Counted from the first letter of the stretch, positions 8,300 through 18,710 are shown. The stretch is 64,000 nucleotides of DNA from an uncultured Bacteroidota bacterium (GCA_946414435.1 CAMKOM010000005.1:99886-163885), one strand, 5' to 3'. Program-made: numbers and translations. Notes: generated by a model from the sequence alone, not told the origin.

Positions 8300-9241
8300 A
8301 TGGAAAAAGAATCAAAAATCTACGTAGCAGGCCACCGCGGAATGGTGGGTTCGGCCATTGTGCGCGAGTTGCAGCGGCAGGGCTACACCAACATAATCAC
8401 CCGCACCCATAAGGAACTCGACCTTTGCCGTCAGGCGGATGTTGAGGCGTTTTTTGCGGCCGAGAAACCCGAATATGTTTTTCTGGCGGCGGCGAAAGTG
8501 GGCGGCATTGTGGCCAACCAAAGTGCGCTGGCCGATTTTATGTATCAGAATATGATACTGGAAATGAACGTAATACACGCTGCCTGGCAGAACGGTTGCA
8601 AGAAACTTGAGTTCCTTGGCTCGTCGTGCATTTACCCGCGAATGGCGCCGCAGCCGATGAAGGAATCGTGCCTGCTGACGTCGGAACTTGAGAAAACCAA
8701 CGAGGCCTACGCTTTGGCGAAGATTTCAGGCCTGAAATACTGCGAGTTCCTGAACCGCCAATACGGCACCGACTATATCAGCGTGATGCCGACCAACCTT
8801 TACGGACCCAACGACAACTACCACCCCGAGCACAGCCACGTGCTGCCCGCACTGATTCGGCGCTTCCACGAGGCAAAAGTGTCGGGTGCTGCGTCGGTAA
8901 CCTGCTGGGGCGACGGCAGTCCGCTGCGCGAATTCCTTTACGTTGACGACCTTGCCAACCTGTGCGTCTTCCTGATGAACAACTACAGCGGCAACGAAAC
9001 CGTCAATGCGGGAACGGGCAAAGAATTGACAATAAAACAGTTGACCGAACTTGTAGCAAAAGTTGTGGGCTACACTGGCGAGATTAAATGGGACACCACG
9101 CGCCCCAACGGCACGCCGCGCAAACTGCTCGATGTGTCGAAAGCTGAAAAACTTGGCTGGCGCTACAAAACCGAACTCGAAGACGGTATTCGTTTGTCAT
9201 ACGACGATTTTCTGAATAACCCGATGAGGGCAGAGAGGTAA
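8300..9241 (+). CDS. fcl: GDP-L-fucose synthase
   Basis: Epimerises and reduces the Gmd product to GDP-L-fucose with NADPH. The 313 residues match the family: NADP loop GHRGMVGSAIV, the FLGSSCIYPRMAPQPMKE segment with the catalytic Ser and Cys region, and YALAKISG holding the catalytic YxxxK. The C-terminal half includes GDGSPLREFLYVDDLA. GDP-fucose would feed capsule or LPS glycans or surface protein O-glycosylation, well known in Bacteroides. Confidence 0.96.
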   Translation: MEKESKIYVAGHRGMVGSAIVRELQRQGYTNIITRTHKELDLCRQADVEAFFAAEKPEYVFLAAAKVGGIVANQSALADFMYQNMILEMNVIHAAWQNGCKKLEFLGSSCIYPRMAPQPMKESCLLTSELEKTNEAYALAKISGLKYCEFLNRQYGTDYISVMPTNLYGPNDNYHPEHSHVLPALIRRFHEAKVSGAASVTCWGDGSPLREFLYVDDLANLCVFLMNNYSGNETVNAGTGKELTIKQLTELVAKVVGYTGEIKWDTTRPNGTPRKLLDVSKAEKLGWRYKTELEDGIRLSYDDFLNNPMRAER

Positions 9242-9359
9242 AAGTTGAGAGGTTTAGAAGGTAAGAAGTTTAGAAATCTAAACTCTAAACAGCGAAGCGT
9301 CTGAACCTCTAAACCATTAAACAAAAAAATTGATATAGAACGAATTAAACGAATATAAT
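9242..9359 (+). repeat. composite spacer between fcl and ugd
   Basis: A 118-base spacer. After the fcl stop come several copies of GTTTAGAA/CTAAAC-type units, then an AGCGAAGCGT palindrome-like block, then AAACCATTAAACAAAAAAATTG leading to GAATTAAACG just before the ugd ATG. The order of parts matches the spacers at 14780, 16390, 31945 and 47657. Confidence 0.5.
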
Positions 9360-10670
9360 ATGAACATAGCGATTGTAGGAACGGGATACGTCGGGCTGGT
9401 GTCGGGCGTTTGCTTTGCCGAGATGGGTATCGATGTAACTTGCGTCGATATCGATAGCGCAAAAATTGAGAGGCTGAAGCAAGGCGAGATTCCAATCTAC
9501 GAGCCTGGTCTCGACGAGATGCTGTTGCGCAACGTGGCGGCTGGCCGTCTGCATTTCACAACAGACCTTCGCACCTGTCTCGACAGCGTTGAGGTGGTGT
9601 TTTCGGCCGTGGGCACGCCGCCCGACGAGGACGGCAGCGCCGACCTGCAATATGTTCTGGCAGTGGCTCGCACCTTCGGGCAGAATATCAGCAAATACAC
9701 CATTCTGGTAACAAAATCGACTGTGCCTGTGGGTACGGCGCAGAAGGTGAAAGCAGCCATTCAGCAGGAGCTGGACAAGCGTGGTGTGCAAGTCGAATTC
9801 GATGTGGCTTCGAACCCTGAATTCCTGAAAGAGGGCGCGGCCATTAAGGATTTTATGGGCCCTGACCGCGTGGTGGTGGGTACCGACAGCCCGCGCGCAC
9901 AGAAGATTATGGCGCGGCTCTACAAACCGTTTATGCTCAACAGCGAGCGAATGATTTTCACCGACATTCCGTCGGCCGAGATGATAAAATACGCCGCCAA
10001 CTCGATGCTGGCCACCCGCATATCGTTTATGAACGACATTGCCAACCTGTGCGAACTTGTTGGCGCCGACGTGAATATGGTGCGCAAGGGCATTGGCAGC
10101 GACACCCGCATTGGCCGCAAATTCCTTTACCCTGGCTGCGGCTACGGCGGCAGTTGCTTCCCGAAGGATGTCAAGGCATTGATAAAGACCGCCGAGCAGA
10201 GCGGCTATCAGATGCGTGTGCTCAAGGCCGTTGAGGAAGTGAATGAGCGGCAGAAAGGCATTCTTTTCGATAAACTCGACAAGCGATTCGATGGAAATCT
10301 GAAAGGTAAAACCGTGACACTATGGGGATTAGCCTTCAAACCTGAAACCGATGATATGCGCGAGGCACCCGCCTTGGTGCTTATCAACAAACTGGTTGAG
10401 GCGGGCTGCACCGTCAAGGTTTTCGACCCTGTGGCGATGGACGAGTGCCGCCGCCGCGTAGGCGACAAGGTGCGCTACGGCAAGGATATGTACGACGCTA
10501 CCGTCGATGCCGACGCGCTCATTCTGGTGACCGAGTGGAAAACATTCCGAATGCCGAGTTGGGACGTGCTGGCACGCTCAATGCGCAACAAACTGGTGAT
10601 TGACGGCCGCAACATTTACGATGCCGCCGAACTTGCCGAGTCGGGATTTGAATATTGCAAGATAGGCTGA
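9360..10670 (+). CDS. ugd: UDP-glucose 6-dehydrogenase
   Basis: Oxidises UDP-glucose to UDP-glucuronate with two NAD+. The 436 residues carry the NAD loop GTGYVGLVSGVCFAEMG at the N-terminus, the VGTPPDEDGSADL segment, and the catalytic cysteine in GYGGSCFPKDVKAL (about residue 262). The C-terminal UDP-binding domain includes LWGLAFKPETDDMREAPA. Its stop codon overlaps the next start (TGATG), so the downstream epimerase, which uses the product, is translationally coupled. Confidence 0.96.
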   Translation: MNIAIVGTGYVGLVSGVCFAEMGIDVTCVDIDSAKIERLKQGEIPIYEPGLDEMLLRNVAAGRLHFTTDLRTCLDSVEVVFSAVGTPPDEDGSADLQYVLAVARTFGQNISKYTILVTKSTVPVGTAQKVKAAIQQELDKRGVQVEFDVASNPEFLKEGAAIKDFMGPDRVVVGTDSPRAQKIMARLYKPFMLNSERMIFTDIPSAEMIKYAANSMLATRISFMNDIANLCELVGADVNMVRKGIGSDTRIGRKFLYPGCGYGGSCFPKDVKALIKTAEQSGYQMRVLKAVEEVNERQKGILFDKLDKRFDGNLKGKTVTLWGLAFKPETDDMREAPALVLINKLVEAGCTVKVFDPVAMDECRRRVGDKVRYGKDMYDATVDADALILVTEWKTFRMPSWDVLARSMRNKLVIDGRNIYDAAELAESGFEYCKIG

Positions 10671-11695
10671 TGAACGTACTCGTAACAGGCGCCGCTGGAT
10701 TTATCGGGTTTCACCTTGCCCGCCGCTTGCTCGAGGCTGGGCACGCAGTTACGGGTATCGACAATCTGAATAGTTATTACACTGTCAATCTGAAAAATGC
10801 GCGGTTGTCCGAGTTAGGTATCGATGTCAGCAAAATCGATGGCGGGCAGCCCGTTAAAAGTGCTGTATATCAGCAATTTGAATTTATAAAACTGAATATT
10901 GAAGACCGCGAGCGGCTGCCGCAAGTTTTTGAGCGCGGGCGGTTCGATGTGGTTGTCAATTTGGCCGCGCAGGCTGGAATGCGATTCTCAATCGACGAAC
11001 CTTTCTCATTCATTGACAGCAACATAGTTGGTTTTACCAACGTTCTTGAATGCTGCCGCCACAGCCAAATCAAGCATTTGATTTACGCATCGTCGAGCAG
11101 CGTTTACGGCAGCAACACCAAGGTGCCCTTTGCCGAAACCGACCGCACCGACAACCCTGTCAACCTGTACGCCGCCACCAAGCGCGCCAACGAGTTGATG
11201 GCGAGTTGCTACTCTTCGCTCTACGGCATACCCGCCACAGGGCTGCGTTTTTTCACGGTCTACGGCCCGTGGGGCCGCGCCGATATGGCCCCGATGCTCT
11301 TTGCCCGCGCAATCAGCGGCGGTGAGCCAATCCGCGTTTTCAACGGCGGCGACCTTTTGCGCGACTTCACTTATATCGATGACATTATCGACAGCCTGAT
11401 GCTGGTGCTCGCCAAACTACCTGAACCACAAGCCGATGGCCGCCGACACAAGGTTTACAACGTCGGCTGCTCGTCGCCCGTGCGGCTGTCCGATTTCATT
11501 GCGTTGCTCGAAGACGCGCTTGGGCGCAAGGCCGAAAAGCAGATGCTGCCGATGCAGCCTGGCGACCTTTATCAGACTTTTGCCGATTCGTCGGCCTTTG
11601 AGCGCGACTTTGGATTCCACCCGAAAACGTCTGTGGCAGAAGGCGTTAAGCGCTTTGCCGAGTGGTTCAAATGGTACAACAGCCAAACGGTTTAA
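10670..11695 (+). CDS. UDP-glucuronate 4-epimerase-like NAD-dependent epimerase
   Basis: 341 residues from the ATG at 10670, which overlaps the ugd stop by one base; an upstream start at 10655 was rejected. Extended SDR fold: NAD loop VTGAAGFIGFHLARRLL, YASSSSVYG with the catalytic Ser/Thr region, and YAATKRANE carrying YxxxK. The NLAAQAGMRFSI segment and the coupling to ugd both favour conversion of UDP-glucuronate to UDP-galacturonate. Other 4-epimerase specificities cannot be excluded. Confidence 0.88.
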   Translation: MNVLVTGAAGFIGFHLARRLLEAGHAVTGIDNLNSYYTVNLKNARLSELGIDVSKIDGGQPVKSAVYQQFEFIKLNIEDRERLPQVFERGRFDVVVNLAAQAGMRFSIDEPFSFIDSNIVGFTNVLECCRHSQIKHLIYASSSSVYGSNTKVPFAETDRTDNPVNLYAATKRANELMASCYSSLYGIPATGLRFFTVYGPWGRADMAPMLFARAISGGEPIRVFNGGDLLRDFTYIDDIIDSLMLVLAKLPEPQADGRRHKVYNVGCSSPVRLSDFIALLEDALGRKAEKQMLPMQPGDLYQTFADSSAFERDFGFHPKTSVAEGVKRFAEWFKWYNSQTV

Positions 11696-11705
11696 CTTCG
11701 GAACT

Positions 11706-12812
11706 ATGGCACTGACGGTTTACTTTTTCGGGTCGCTGCCGAATGGCGTTGAGCCCTACTACGGCGGCGGCGAGGTGGGCAACAAACGCACCGTCGATAT
11801 GCTGCGCCAATTTGGCTTTAAAGTGCGGATTGTCAGAAAGTTGCGATGCAAACTCACGGCTTCGCAATTTGTAAAATTGATAACCTATCCGTTCCGCGCT
11901 GCAATCGGGGTCGGCGCGTTTCTTGGCCTGCTTTTGTTCGGCTCGCGCAAAGCGATAGTGCACATTTCGGGTTTTTACGGCCCGACAATCTTTTTTGAAT
12001 ACATTTTGGCTGAAGCAGCCAACTTGCTGGGTTACAAGATTATATACGAAATGCGCGGCGGCGGTGCCGAAGCGTATCACAATAGTGGCTCGGCCATTTA
12101 TCGGTTATGCTTTGCGCGAATTGTCCGCAAGGCGAGGGTGATTTTCTCGCAAGGTGTTGAGAATGAGCCGCTTTTGAAGTCGATTTCCGACACGCCAATC
12201 TTCTACTATCCGAATTACGTTGAGGCAAGTTATCTGCCGTCAGCATTGCCGCAAAAGCCTGAAAACGTGGTTAATCTGATATATTTCGGTCGCATTGAGC
12301 CGCAGAAGAACGTGAAACTGATTGTCGAGGCCGCAGCCATTTTGCAGAAGAAAACGGATATCTCGCTGACAATCATTGGAAAAGGGCAGCACGGCTACGT
12401 TGGCGAGGTGATTCGCCAAATGGAACGGACGCTCAAGCCTGGCACCTACACGTTCATTTCGGGCTACGCTCGCATTGGCATTCGTAACATTTTGTTCGAC
12501 AAGCATTTCCTGATTTATCCGTCAACGCTTGCGCGCGAGGGGCAATCGAATTCCATTACCGAATCAATGAGTTGCGGTGTGGTGCCCATTTCGAGTCCGC
12601 AGGGGTTCAGTCGTACCGTTGTCGGCAACTACCGCCTGATTGTCAATGAATTATCGGCGCAAGCCTATGTCGACCGCGTGCTTGAAATCCTTTCCGACGG
12701 CAGTTTCAATGAGTTGAGCCAATTTGTTTACGAGCGCATAAAATCGAACTACACGCAAGCGGTGATTGAGCCGAAGTTGCGCGAGCAGTATGAGCGGCTT
12801 TGTGGTGAGTGA
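11706..12812 (+). CDS. glycosyltransferase, GT4-like
   Basis: 368 residues. The ATG at 11706 lies 10 bases after the epimerase stop; a longer frame reaching back to 11436 overlaps the epimerase and was rejected. The N-terminal half has PYYGGGEVGNKRTVDMLRQF, typical of the GT-B acceptor domain. The C-terminal half has LIYFGRIEPQKNVKLIVEAA, then TIIGKG and YPSTLAREGQSNSITESMSCG, the EX7E-type nucleotide-sugar site of GT4 enzymes. It probably adds one sugar during assembly of a surface polysaccharide. Donor and acceptor are unknown. Confidence 0.85.
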   Translation: MALTVYFFGSLPNGVEPYYGGGEVGNKRTVDMLRQFGFKVRIVRKLRCKLTASQFVKLITYPFRAAIGVGAFLGLLLFGSRKAIVHISGFYGPTIFFEYILAEAANLLGYKIIYEMRGGGAEAYHNSGSAIYRLCFARIVRKARVIFSQGVENEPLLKSISDTPIFYYPNYVEASYLPSALPQKPENVVNLIYFGRIEPQKNVKLIVEAAAILQKKTDISLTIIGKGQHGYVGEVIRQMERTLKPGTYTFISGYARIGIRNILFDKHFLIYPSTLAREGQSNSITESMSCGVVPISSPQGFSRTVVGNYRLIVNELSAQAYVDRVLEILSDGSFNELSQFVYERIKSNYTQAVIEPKLREQYERLCGE

Positions 12813-12984
12813 GAAACCTGCTTTTTTTTGCACAACAATTGATACACTCGTAAATCTGTTTTAAAGCCAGAACCTTTGTAGAGTTTGCTCTTTCATGGCG
12901 TTTTTGGTGGCTATGCTTCGCTTGCGGTCTGTTATACAGTTTGTTCTGTTGTTATACAATAACTGATTTTGCATATATAACAAC
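12813..12984. other. non-coding gap between convergent genes
   Basis: No convincing gene or RNA seen. It holds short direct repeats of TGTTATACA (near 12930 and 12950). The shared terminator follows. Confidence 0.4.
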
Positions 12985-13015
12985 AAAAGGGAGCGTTTGC
13001 TCCCCTTTGCTATTT
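12985..13015. terminator. bidirectional terminator between glycosyltransferase and glnS
   Basis: AAAGGGAGC, loop GTTT, GCTCCCCTTT, followed on the plus strand by a short T-rich run (TATTTTTG) and on the minus strand by TTTTGTTGTT. It can serve both convergent units. Confidence 0.75.
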
Positions 13016-13036
13016 TTGTCAATTGTAGACCCATTT

Positions 13037-14779
13037 CTACTTCTTCTGTTCCTTCGCCCAGCTGTCTTTCAGGCCCACAGTGCGGTTGAACACCAGGTGC
13101 TCGGCGGTTGAGTCGGGGTCCACGTTGAAGTAGCCGATACGTTGGAATTGGAAGTGGTCCAATGGTTTGGCGTTGGCCACGAACTTCTCAATGAAGCAGT
13201 TTTTGAGCACGTGCAGCGAGTCGGGGTTGATAATCTCCTTCATTGCCTCCAGAGCCTCGCAGTTGCGGGCCTCGCGAATGGCTGCCATCTCGTCGCGCGG
13301 GTTCTCCACCTTCCACAGACGGTCGTACAGACGAACTTCAGCCGGCAGGCAGTGTCCGACGCTCAGCCAGTGCAGAGTGCCCTTCACCTTGCGGTCGCTG
13401 CCAGGCAGGCCGCTGCGGGTTTCGGGGTCGTACTCGCAGTACACCTCCGTGACGTTGCCGTCGGCGTCTTTCTTGCAGCCAGTGCATTTCACAATGTAGG
13501 CGCTCTTCAGGCGGACTTCCTGACCAGGCGTCATACGGAAATATTTCTTTGGTGCGTCTTCCATAAAGTCGTCGCGCTCAATCCATAACTCGCGACTGAA
13601 CTCAATCTTGTGCGTTCCATCTTCGGGGCGCTCGGGGTTGTTCACGGCCTCAAGCTCCTCAACCTGTCCTTCGGGATAGTTGGTGATAATGCACTTCACG
13701 GGGTTCAGCACGGCCGAAACGCGTGTGGCGCGGGCGTTCAGGTCCTCGCGAATCGAGCTTTCGAGCAGCGCGAAATCGTTCAACGCATCGTATGTTGTGT
13801 AGCCGATTTTGTCGACAAAGTTGCGGATTGACTCGGGCGTGTATCCGCGGCGACGGAAACCGCACAGGGTCGGCATTCGCGGGTCGTCCCAGCCGTTGAC
13901 AAGGCCTTCCTTGACCAGAATGAGCAGATTGCGCTTGCTCATCAGCGTGTAGTTCAGGTTCAGTTTGTTGAACTCGTACTGACGCGGGCGGTTGTCGTCC
14001 AAATCCTTGCCTTCCTTCAGCTCGTCGATAAAATAGTCATACACAGGGCGGTGCACCACAAACTCCAGAGTGCAGCACGAGTGCGTCACGCCCTCGAAGT
14101 AGTCGCTCTGCCCGTGAGCGAAATCGTACATCGGGTAGGCCTGCCACTTGGTGCCAGTGCGGTGGTGCGGGTGTTTCACAACGCGGTAGATTATCGGGTC
14201 GCGGAAGTGCATATTGGGGTTGGCCATATCGATTTTGGCGCGCAGAACCATTCGGCCCTCCTCAATCTCGCCGCGGTTCATCTTCTCAAACAGTTCGAGC
14301 GACTCACTTGCCGGACGGTCGCGGTAGGGGCTGTTCTGACCAGGCTCGGTGGGCGTTCCCTTCTGCGCGGCAATCGCCTCCGACGACTGCTCATCCACAT
14401 ACGCCTTGCCCTCCTTTATCAGCCTTACAGCGAAATCCCAAAGTTGTTGGAAATAGTCCGAAGCGTAGTACTCGTGGCCCCAGTTGAAGCCTAACCATTT
14501 GATATCCTCTTTGATAGCATCGACATACTCAACATCCTCCTTCACGGGATTGGTGTCGTCGAAGCGCAGGTTGCAGACACCGCCGAACTGCTCGGCCATA
14601 CCGAAGTCAAGACAAATGGCCTTTGCGTGGCCAATGTGCAGATAACCATTGGGCTCGGGTGGAAAACGGGTTTGCACGCGTCCGCCGTTTTTACCCTCGG
14701 CAAGGTCTTTTTCAACTTGCTCAATAATGAAGTTCGATTTGCGCTCAACTTCCTTTGTCTCTTTTTCTTCGATAGCCAT
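13037..14779 (-). CDS. glnS: glutamine--tRNA ligase
   Basis: 580 residues from the ATG at 14779; the longer frame to 14866 reads through the repeat spacer and was rejected. Class I synthetase: RFPPEPNGYLHIGHAKAICLDFG contains the HIGH motif and YTLMSKRNLL the KMSKR loop. The C-terminal beta-barrel anticodon-binding domains are present (LNPVKCIITNYPEGQ onward), and the length fits the family. Its presence means Gln-tRNA is made directly. It is last in the metG-cysS-glnS run and ends at a terminator. Confidence 0.96.
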   Translation of the reverse strand: MAIEEKETKEVERKSNFIIEQVEKDLAEGKNGGRVQTRFPPEPNGYLHIGHAKAICLDFGMAEQFGGVCNLRFDDTNPVKEDVEYVDAIKEDIKWLGFNWGHEYYASDYFQQLWDFAVRLIKEGKAYVDEQSSEAIAAQKGTPTEPGQNSPYRDRPASESLELFEKMNRGEIEEGRMVLRAKIDMANPNMHFRDPIIYRVVKHPHHRTGTKWQAYPMYDFAHGQSDYFEGVTHSCCTLEFVVHRPVYDYFIDELKEGKDLDDNRPRQYEFNKLNLNYTLMSKRNLLILVKEGLVNGWDDPRMPTLCGFRRRGYTPESIRNFVDKIGYTTYDALNDFALLESSIREDLNARATRVSAVLNPVKCIITNYPEGQVEELEAVNNPERPEDGTHKIEFSRELWIERDDFMEDAPKKYFRMTPGQEVRLKSAYIVKCTGCKKDADGNVTEVYCEYDPETRSGLPGSDRKVKGTLHWLSVGHCLPAEVRLYDRLWKVENPRDEMAAIREARNCEALEAMKEIINPDSLHVLKNCFIEKFVANAKPLDHFQFQRIGYFNVDPDSTAEHLVFNRTVGLKDSWAKEQKK

Positions 14780-14901
14780 ATTTTGTTGTTTAAACGTTCT
14801 TGTTTCTAACCGATTTTGTCCGATTTGAGCAGACGCGATGAATCGCGTCCCTACGTCATAATTCAAAAATCCTAATTTCTAAATCCTATCTCCTAAATAA
14901 A
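14780..14901 (-). repeat. composite spacer between cysS and glnS
   Basis: Read in the gene direction: the cysS stop is followed by TTTAGGAGATAGGATTTAGAA-type units. Then comes a perfect 8-bp-stem palindrome GACGCGAT-GA-ATCGCGTC (14832-14849), an AATCGG-type block (14806-14828, similar to the end of the GxxExxY cassette) and an AACGTTTAAACAACAAAAT leader touching the glnS ATG. Confidence 0.6.
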
Positions 14902-16389
14902 TCACTCTGCCAGCTCCCACTCAAACCCGTCTTTGGTGTCTTTCACGTTGAAACCGATGGCGGCCATCTCGTTGCGGATGCGGTCGCTTGTGGCCCAGTC
15001 CTTGTTCTGCTTGGCCTGTTGGCGGATTGACAGCAAAAGGTCGACGGCTTTTTTGTAGGCATCGCTGCTGCCGCCTGCCTGCTCCTCAATTTGCAGACCG
15101 AGAATGTCGCAGACAAACGTGCGGAACACATCCTGCAGTTCGTCCAAATCGGCCTTGCTGATGGTGCCCTTGCCGTCGGCAACGGTGTTCACAGCCTTTG
15201 CGGCCTCGAACAGGTGCGAGATGACGATTGGCGTATTCAAATCGTCGCACATTGCCTCCTCGCAGCGCTCGCGCAAGCCCGCCACATCAACGGTGGTCTT
15301 GTCCGACGCACGCAGTTTCATCAGTCGGTTGTAGGTCTCCACAATCTTTGCAAAACCTTTCTCCGACGCTTGCAGAGCCTCGTTCGAGAAATCGACCGTT
15401 GAGCGGTAGTGCGCCTGAAGAATAAAGAAGCGGATGGTCATTGGCGAATAAGCCTTGTCGAGCATCTCGTTGCCGTCTTTATCCTTGTGGCTGCCGTTGA
15501 AGAACTCGCCGAGCGTGATGAAGTTGCCAAGCGACTTGCCCATCTTCTGTCCGTTGATGGTAATCATATTGTTGTGCATCCAGTAGTGGACCGAATCGTG
15601 GCCTAGAGCGGCCGCCGACTGTGCAATCTCACTTTCGTGATGCGGAAAAATCAGGTCCATACCGCCGCCGTGAATATCAAATTCTTCGCCCAGATACTTG
15701 CAGCCCATTGCCGAGCACTCGATATGCCAGCCAGGGAAACCATCGCTCCAAGGCGAAGGCCAGCGCATAATATGCTCAGGTTGAGCGCGTTTCCAAAGCG
15801 CGAAATCGCACGTACGGCGCTTCTCATCCTGACCGTCAAGGGCGCGGGTGGTCTCGAGCATCTCCTCGACATTGCGGCCCGAGAGTTTTCCGTATTTGAA
15901 TTTCTTGCTATATGCCTCAATATCAAAGTATATTGAGCCGTTGCTCTCGTAGGCGAATCCGTTTTCGAGAATCTTCTTCACAAACTCAATCTGCTCGATA
16001 ATGTGCCCCGACGCGCGCGGCTCGATGGTTGGCGGCAGAACGTTGAGTTTGTTCATCGCCTCGTGGTAGCGCAAGGTGTAATATTGCGCAACCTCCATCG
16101 GCTCAAGTTGCTCCAGACGGGCTTTCTTTGCGATTTTGTCCTCGCCCTCGTCGGCATCGTGCTCAAGGTGGCCCACATCGGTAATGTTTCGCACGTAGCG
16201 CACCTTGTAGCCTAGGTGCAGCAGATAGCGATAGAGAATATCGAACGTTATGGCAGGCCGAGCGTGCCCCAAGTGGGCATCGCCATAAACCGTTGGCCCG
16301 CAGACGTACATTCCAACCCTGCCCTCGTGTATCGGCTTGAACGGTTGTTTTGCACGCGCTAAAGTGTTGTATATGAATAACTGTTCCAT
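14902..16389 (-). CDS. cysS: cysteine--tRNA ligase
   Basis: 495 residues, family length. Class I synthetase: zinc-ligand cysteine in [19 protein letters not shown], which also contains the HIGH-like HLGH, further zinc ligands around [13 protein letters not shown] and HHESE, and the KMGKSLGNF signature loop. The KMGKS variant is common in this phylum and not a defect. It sits between metG and glnS on the same strand with repeat-rich spacers on both sides. Confidence 0.96.
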   Translation of the reverse strand: MEQLFIYNTLARAKQPFKPIHEGRVGMYVCGPTVYGDAHLGHARPAITFDILYRYLLHLGYKVRYVRNITDVGHLEHDADEGEDKIAKKARLEQLEPMEVAQYYTLRYHEAMNKLNVLPPTIEPRASGHIIEQIEFVKKILENGFAYESNGSIYFDIEAYSKKFKYGKLSGRNVEEMLETTRALDGQDEKRRTCDFALWKRAQPEHIMRWPSPWSDGFPGWHIECSAMGCKYLGEEFDIHGGGMDLIFPHHESEIAQSAAALGHDSVHYWMHNNMITINGQKMGKSLGNFITLGEFFNGSHKDKDGNEMLDKAYSPMTIRFFILQAHYRSTVDFSNEALQASEKGFAKIVETYNRLMKLRASDKTTVDVAGLRERCEEAMCDDLNTPIVISHLFEAAKAVNTVADGKGTISKADLDELQDVFRTFVCDILGLQIEEQAGGSSDAYKKAVDLLLSIRQQAKQNKDWATSDRIRNEMAAIGFNVKDTKDGFEWELAE

Positions 16390-16530
16390 AGTTTTTTGTT
16401 TAATCGTTTAATTGGTGAATCGTTTTTTTCTAACCAAACTCATCCAAATTTATCGAAAAAATATATTGTGCTTCAATTATTTGCGGACGCGGCAATGCCA
16501 CGTCCCTACATCCTAATTTCTAAATCCTAA
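16390..16530 (-). repeat. composite spacer between metG and cysS
   Basis: In the gene direction: TTAGGATTTAGAAATTAGGA after the metG stop, a palindrome GACGTGGCATTGCCGCGTC (16486-16504), an A+T-rich stretch with a degenerate CTAACC-type element (16430-16455), then AAACGATTCACC and ATTAAACGATTAAAC directly before the cysS start. The last part is nearly the same as the prfB leader. Confidence 0.6.
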
Positions 16531-18597
16531 CTAACAAATCACCGACCCATTCTTGAAATCCTTCTCGCACGGAATCATCGACAGGGCGCCATCGAAGTTC
16601 TCGGCCATAAGAATCATTCCGTGGCTCTCGATGCCCATCAGTTTGCGCGGGGCAAGGTTGGCCAGAATGGTGACGCGTTTGCCGATAAGTTCTTCGGCGG
16701 TGAAGTGCTTTGCCACGCCCGACACCACGGTGCGCTTGTCGATTCCTGTATCAACCAGCAGTTTCATCAGTTTGTCGGATTTTGGCACGCGCTCCGCCTC
16801 AAGGATTGTGGCTGTGCGGATGTCCATCTTGCTGAAGTCGTCGTAGGTGATGAGCGGCTTCATTGGGGCGGCGGGGGCGTTGGCCAGTTCGGCTGCCTCG
16901 TTAGCCTTCTTGATGTCCTCCAAGCGCTTGATTTGAGCGTCAATCGGCTCGTCTTCAATCTTCTCGAACAGCAGGAACGGCTCGCCGATTTGGTGCCCGT
17001 CCTCAATCAGATTTGGTGCGCCCAGATGCTCCCAGTTCAGTTGCGGAATGTTGAGCAACTTGCGCATTTTCTCGGCGCTGAACGGCATAAACGGGTCGCA
17101 CGCAACCGACAGATTTGCAACAATCTGCAGACAGATGTTCATTATGGTGCGCACGCGGTCGGGGTCGGTTTTCACAACCTTCCACGGCTCGGTTTCAGCC
17201 AGATATTTGTTACCCAGACGGGCAATGTCCATTACCAGTTTCAGGGCTTCGCGGAAGCGGAACTGCTCAATGGCCTCCTCAATGCGGGCCTTGCTTGCAG
17301 CCAGTTCGGCTAGTGTATCGCGGTCGTAATCAGTGAGTTCGGCTGCTGCAGGTGCCTTTCCGCCGTAGTATTTCTGCGTAAGCACAATGGTGCGGTTCAC
17401 AAAGTTGCCCAAGATGGCCACCAACTCGTTGTTGTTGCGGGCTTGGAAGTCCTTCCAGGTGAAATCGTTGTCCTTGGTTTCGGGTGCGTTGGCGGTGAGC
17501 ACGTAGCGCAGAACGTCCTGTTTTCCAGGGAAATCCACCAAGTACTCGTTCAGCCAGACGGCCCAGTTCTTCGAAGTCGAAATCTTGTCGCCCTCAAGGT
17601 TCAGGAACTCGTTGGCGGGCACGTTGTCGGGCAGAATGTAGCCGCCGTGCGCCTTCAGCATCGACGGGAAGATGATGCAGTGGAACACAATGTTGTCCTT
17701 GCCGATGAAGTGGATGAGCCGTGTGTCGCTGTCCTTCCACCACTTTTCCCAGTTGCCCCAGCGTTCGGGTTGGCTGTCGCAAAGTTCCTTTGTATTTGAT
17801 ATATAGCCAATTGGCGCGTCGAACCAGACGTAGAGCACCTTGCCCTTCACGCCCTCGATTGGCACGGGAATGCCCCATTCAAGGTCGCGCGTCATTGCCC
17901 GCGACTGCAAATCCATATCCAACCACGACTTGCACTGTCCGTACACGTTGGTTTTCCACTCCTTGTGGCCCTCGATAATCCATTTTTTGAGCCACTCCTG
18001 ATAGTTGCCCAGCGGCAGATACCAGTTTTTGGTCGGGCGCTTCACAAGGCCGTGTCCAGGGTGGTTCTTGTTGGTTGGGTTGATGAGTTCGTCGGGCGAA
18101 AGAGTTGCGCCGCACTTCTCGCATTGGTCGCCGTAAGCGCCCGTGAAATGGCAGCGCGGGCACTCGCCCACAATGTTGCGGTCGGTCAGGAACTCGCCCG
18201 TCTGCTCGTCGCAGAACTGCTCCTCGGTCTTCTCCTCAAGCAGGCCGTCGTCGTAGAGTTTGCGGAAGAAATCGGCGGCAAACTTATGGTGGATGGCCGA
18301 TGTGGTGCGGCTGTAAACGTCGAACGAGATGCCGAACTCCTCAAACGATTTTTTAATCAGATTGTGGTAGCGGTCCACCACCTCCTGCACCGTGATGCCC
18401 TCTTTCTGCGCGCGGATGGTAACGGGCACTCCGTGCTCGTCGCTTCCGCCGATGAACATAACCTCACGTCCGCGAGCCCGCAGGTAGCGTACGTAGATGT
18501 CGGCCGGCACATAAACCCCGGCCAAATGCCCGATGTGCACCGGCCCGTTGGCGTAAGGCAGAGCCGATGTGATTGTGTATCTTTTATATTCAGTCAT
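16531..18597 (-). CDS. metG: methionine--tRNA ligase
   Basis: 688 residues from the ATG at 18597. The N-terminus begins [20 protein letters not shown], the class I HIGH region, and a zinc knuckle CPRCHFTG...CEKCG follows in the connective domain. The signature loop is [14 protein letters not shown]-terminal EMAP/Trbp-like tRNA-binding OB domain (about 580-688, [19 protein letters not shown]) mediates dimerisation. First gene of the synthetase run; it initiates both translation start and elongation Met-tRNA supply. Confidence 0.96.
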   Translation of the reverse strand: MTEYKRYTITSALPYANGPVHIGHLAGVYVPADIYVRYLRARGREVMFIGGSDEHGVPVTIRAQKEGITVQEVVDRYHNLIKKSFEEFGISFDVYSRTTSAIHHKFAADFFRKLYDDGLLEEKTEEQFCDEQTGEFLTDRNIVGECPRCHFTGAYGDQCEKCGATLSPDELINPTNKNHPGHGLVKRPTKNWYLPLGNYQEWLKKWIIEGHKEWKTNVYGQCKSWLDMDLQSRAMTRDLEWGIPVPIEGVKGKVLYVWFDAPIGYISNTKELCDSQPERWGNWEKWWKDSDTRLIHFIGKDNIVFHCIIFPSMLKAHGGYILPDNVPANEFLNLEGDKISTSKNWAVWLNEYLVDFPGKQDVLRYVLTANAPETKDNDFTWKDFQARNNNELVAILGNFVNRTIVLTQKYYGGKAPAAAELTDYDRDTLAELAASKARIEEAIEQFRFREALKLVMDIARLGNKYLAETEPWKVVKTDPDRVRTIMNICLQIVANLSVACDPFMPFSAEKMRKLLNIPQLNWEHLGAPNLIEDGHQIGEPFLLFEKIEDEPIDAQIKRLEDIKKANEAAELANAPAAPMKPLITYDDFSKMDIRTATILEAERVPKSDKLMKLLVDTGIDKRTVVSGVAKHFTAEELIGKRVTILANLAPRKLMGIESHGMILMAENFDGALSMIPCEKDFKNGSVIC

Positions 18598-18615
18598 AAC
18601 CTTGAAATTTTGGTG

Positions 18616-18623
18616 CGAAAATA
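18616..18623 (-). promoter_or_regulatory. candidate -7 box for metG
   Basis: TATTTTCG on the minus strand, one mismatch from TAnnTTTG and 18 bases upstream of the metG ATG. No -33 TTG is seen at the right distance. Confidence 0.3.
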
Positions 18624-18675
18624 ATGGTTTTTGGTGAAAGGTGAAGATGCGAATAGGTGCTAACACCTAAATAAT

Positions 18676-18683
18676 TACCTTTG
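18676..18683 (+). promoter_or_regulatory. candidate -7 box for the small basic protein gene
   Basis: TACCTTTG, an exact TAnnTTTG match, 27 bases before the start at 18711. It is divergent from the metG -7 box about 50 bases away. No -33 element is evident. Confidence 0.4.
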
Positions 18684-18710
18684 CGCCCGTAACCAAAAAA
18701 TCATAAAGCA

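Noticed and set aside
11436..11705. Longer frame joining the epimerase tail to the glycosyltransferase as one 458-residue protein
   Set aside because: It overlaps the in-frame end of the epimerase in another frame, and the glycosyltransferase has a proper ATG at 11706.
14902..18597. Non-canonical KMSKS loops (KMGKS in cysS, KISTS in metG) as signs of inactive enzymes
   Set aside because: Both variants are common in functional enzymes of this phylum, and the proteins are otherwise complete.
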